Source of the DNA: Rhodothermia bacterium
GTDB lineage: Bacteria > Bacteroidota > Rhodothermia > Rhodothermales > JAAAOL01
Assembly (NCBI GenBank): GCA_030428385.1
Contig: JAUIDY010000006.1
Location: 29,236 to 93,235 of the forward strand
Direction: 5' to 3'
Length of the DNA stretch: 64,000 nt
Shown here one piece after another: positions 63,461 through 64,000 of this stretch. Each line of letters opens with the position of its first letter. Position 1 is the stretch's first letter. The notes under the pieces are model-generated. The model did no database searches. It saw nothing but the letters and a program-made list of their open reading frames with translations, and was not told the DNA's origin. A program made the position numbers and the translations under genes.

Positions 63461-63943
63461 ATGGAAACTTCGGACTCCTCAGATAAAAGGGGCACTTCCG
63501 GCAACGCCAGTCCTTCCGTATCGAAGGACAAATGGATCCGGCACGCCCTCCAAAAACTTTCCAAAGGGTACGTTCTTATTGTTGGCAACGGCAAGCGGAC
63601 GGCCAACTTTTTTAAGCCGGGGATGGGCTACGAGATGTGTGCCTATCACGTAGCCTTGCATCTTGTGCGTACGCAGCTCGTCGCCGAGTCGCATACGCAT
63701 TATCTCGGCACGGCGTATGCCCTCACGCCCGAAGGCCAGGCCCTGCTCGCGGGAGCACCTCCAAAACGCAAATCCCGTGTCGTTCACGACGACGATGAGG
63801 ACGACGACGCATCCTTGCCGATAGCCCTGTCTGACGCCGAAGAAACACTCGATGTCGATGCAGCGGACGACGAAACGGAGGACATCGAGGAGGAAGATGA
63901 CGCGTACGAAGAGGACGATATTGACGAGGAGGAATTTGACTAA
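63461..63943 (+). CDS. Small cytoplasmic protein with an acidic C-terminal tail
   Basis: A 160-residue protein with no known family. The first part (about residues 25-95) has a compact mixed alpha/beta pattern: KWIRHALQKLSKGYVLIVGN, KRTANFFKPGMGYEMCAY, LHLVRTQLVAES. A short basic patch (PPKRKSRV) then leads into a tail of about 50 residues made almost wholly of Asp and Glu. The tail could be a DNA-mimic or a calcium- or protein-binding arm. The ATG at 63461 is used; an in-frame GTG lies three codons earlier. It has no signal peptide. A small hairpin CGCTTTT-GCG-AAAAGCG follows at 63945-63961. Confidence 0.75.
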   Translation: METSDSSDKRGTSGNASPSVSKDKWIRHALQKLSKGYVLIVGNGKRTANFFKPGMGYEMCAYHVALHLVRTQLVAESHTHYLGTAYALTPEGQALLAGAPPKRKSRVVHDDDEDDDASLPIALSDAEETLDVDAADDETEDIEEEDDAYEEDDIDEEEFD

Positions 63944-64000
63944 TCGCTTTTGCGAAAAGCGCCGGTCTCCCTTTGTTCGTCAGACGCTATGCATCCAGCA

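Noticed and set aside
63989..64000. Possible start of another gene (ATG CAT CCA GCA) at the right edge.
   Set aside because: Only four codons are visible, too few to support a call.

Overview
The window looks like chromosomal DNA of a GC-rich member of the Bacteroidota/Rhodothermota line, most likely a Rhodothermales-type organism. Four things in the sequence point this way. A secreted protein at 43058-44977 ends in a type IX secretion (Por) sorting domain. Most start codons lack a Shine-Dalgarno sequence. Some promoters fit the Bacteroidota form TTTG-N19-TAnnTTTT. Menaquinone, LPS-transport and TonB-receptor genes indicate a Gram-negative cell that respires with menaquinone. I saw no rRNA, tRNA, CRISPR array, insertion sequence or prophage; the window reads as ordinary core and envelope chromosome.

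Layout. 1-1441 (minus): start of an lptA-like gene, lptC and a B3/B4-domain gene. 1575-3513 (plus): a three-gene partner-switching module (STAS antagonist, HATPase kinase, receiver-PP2C phosphatase). 3510-13060 (minus): a tightly overlapped menaquinone operon reading, in transcription order, unknown membrane protein, histidine phosphatase, menF, menD, menH, menB, menA, menC, menE. 13237-18502 (minus): DUF4230 protein, PAP2 phosphatase, recA, cinA, pyrE, pgsA. 18839-22573 (plus): dnaK and a GT-C-type membrane glycosyltransferase. 22613-23407 (minus): tatD. 23697-27698 (plus): a LytS-like kinase, a LytTR regulator and a small secreted protein. 27878-39010 (plus): SpoIID-like protein, TonB-dependent receptor, RND adaptor and two RND pumps. 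39167-42846: a Sua5-type gene, then on the minus strand a PAP2 protein, a geranylgeranyl-reductase-like flavoprotein and a methyltransferase. 43058-48385: a T9SS cargo protein, a lipoprotein, a BtuD-like ATPase, a PduO-type adenosyltransferase and an M23 peptidase. 48415-53625 (minus): a surface-glycan operon of three GT2 enzymes, one GT4 enzyme and a sulfotransferase. 53726-63943: a BNR/VPS10-like secreted protein interrupted by one in-frame TAG, a small unknown protein, a YkvA-like protein, a Ser/Thr kinase with TPRs, an M28 peptidase, a DUF547 protein and a small protein with a very acidic tail.

How the genes work together. The men operon encodes nearly the whole route from chorismate to demethylmenaquinone; a DHNA-CoA thioesterase and the final methyltransferase are not recognisable here. 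The envelope genes (Lpt, RND, TonB receptor, SpoIID, M23, GT/sulfotransferase, PAP2) suggest an outer membrane with sulfated surface glycan. Regulation is carried by partner switching, a LytS/LytTR pair and a Hanks-type kinase. The points most worth checking are the nonsense codon in the BNR protein, the duplicated GT2 genes, the orphan methyltransferase/flavoprotein pair, the Cys-for-His change in the M23 peptidase, the unknown genes in the men operon, and two convergent gene pairs that share one CTAG as both stop codons.
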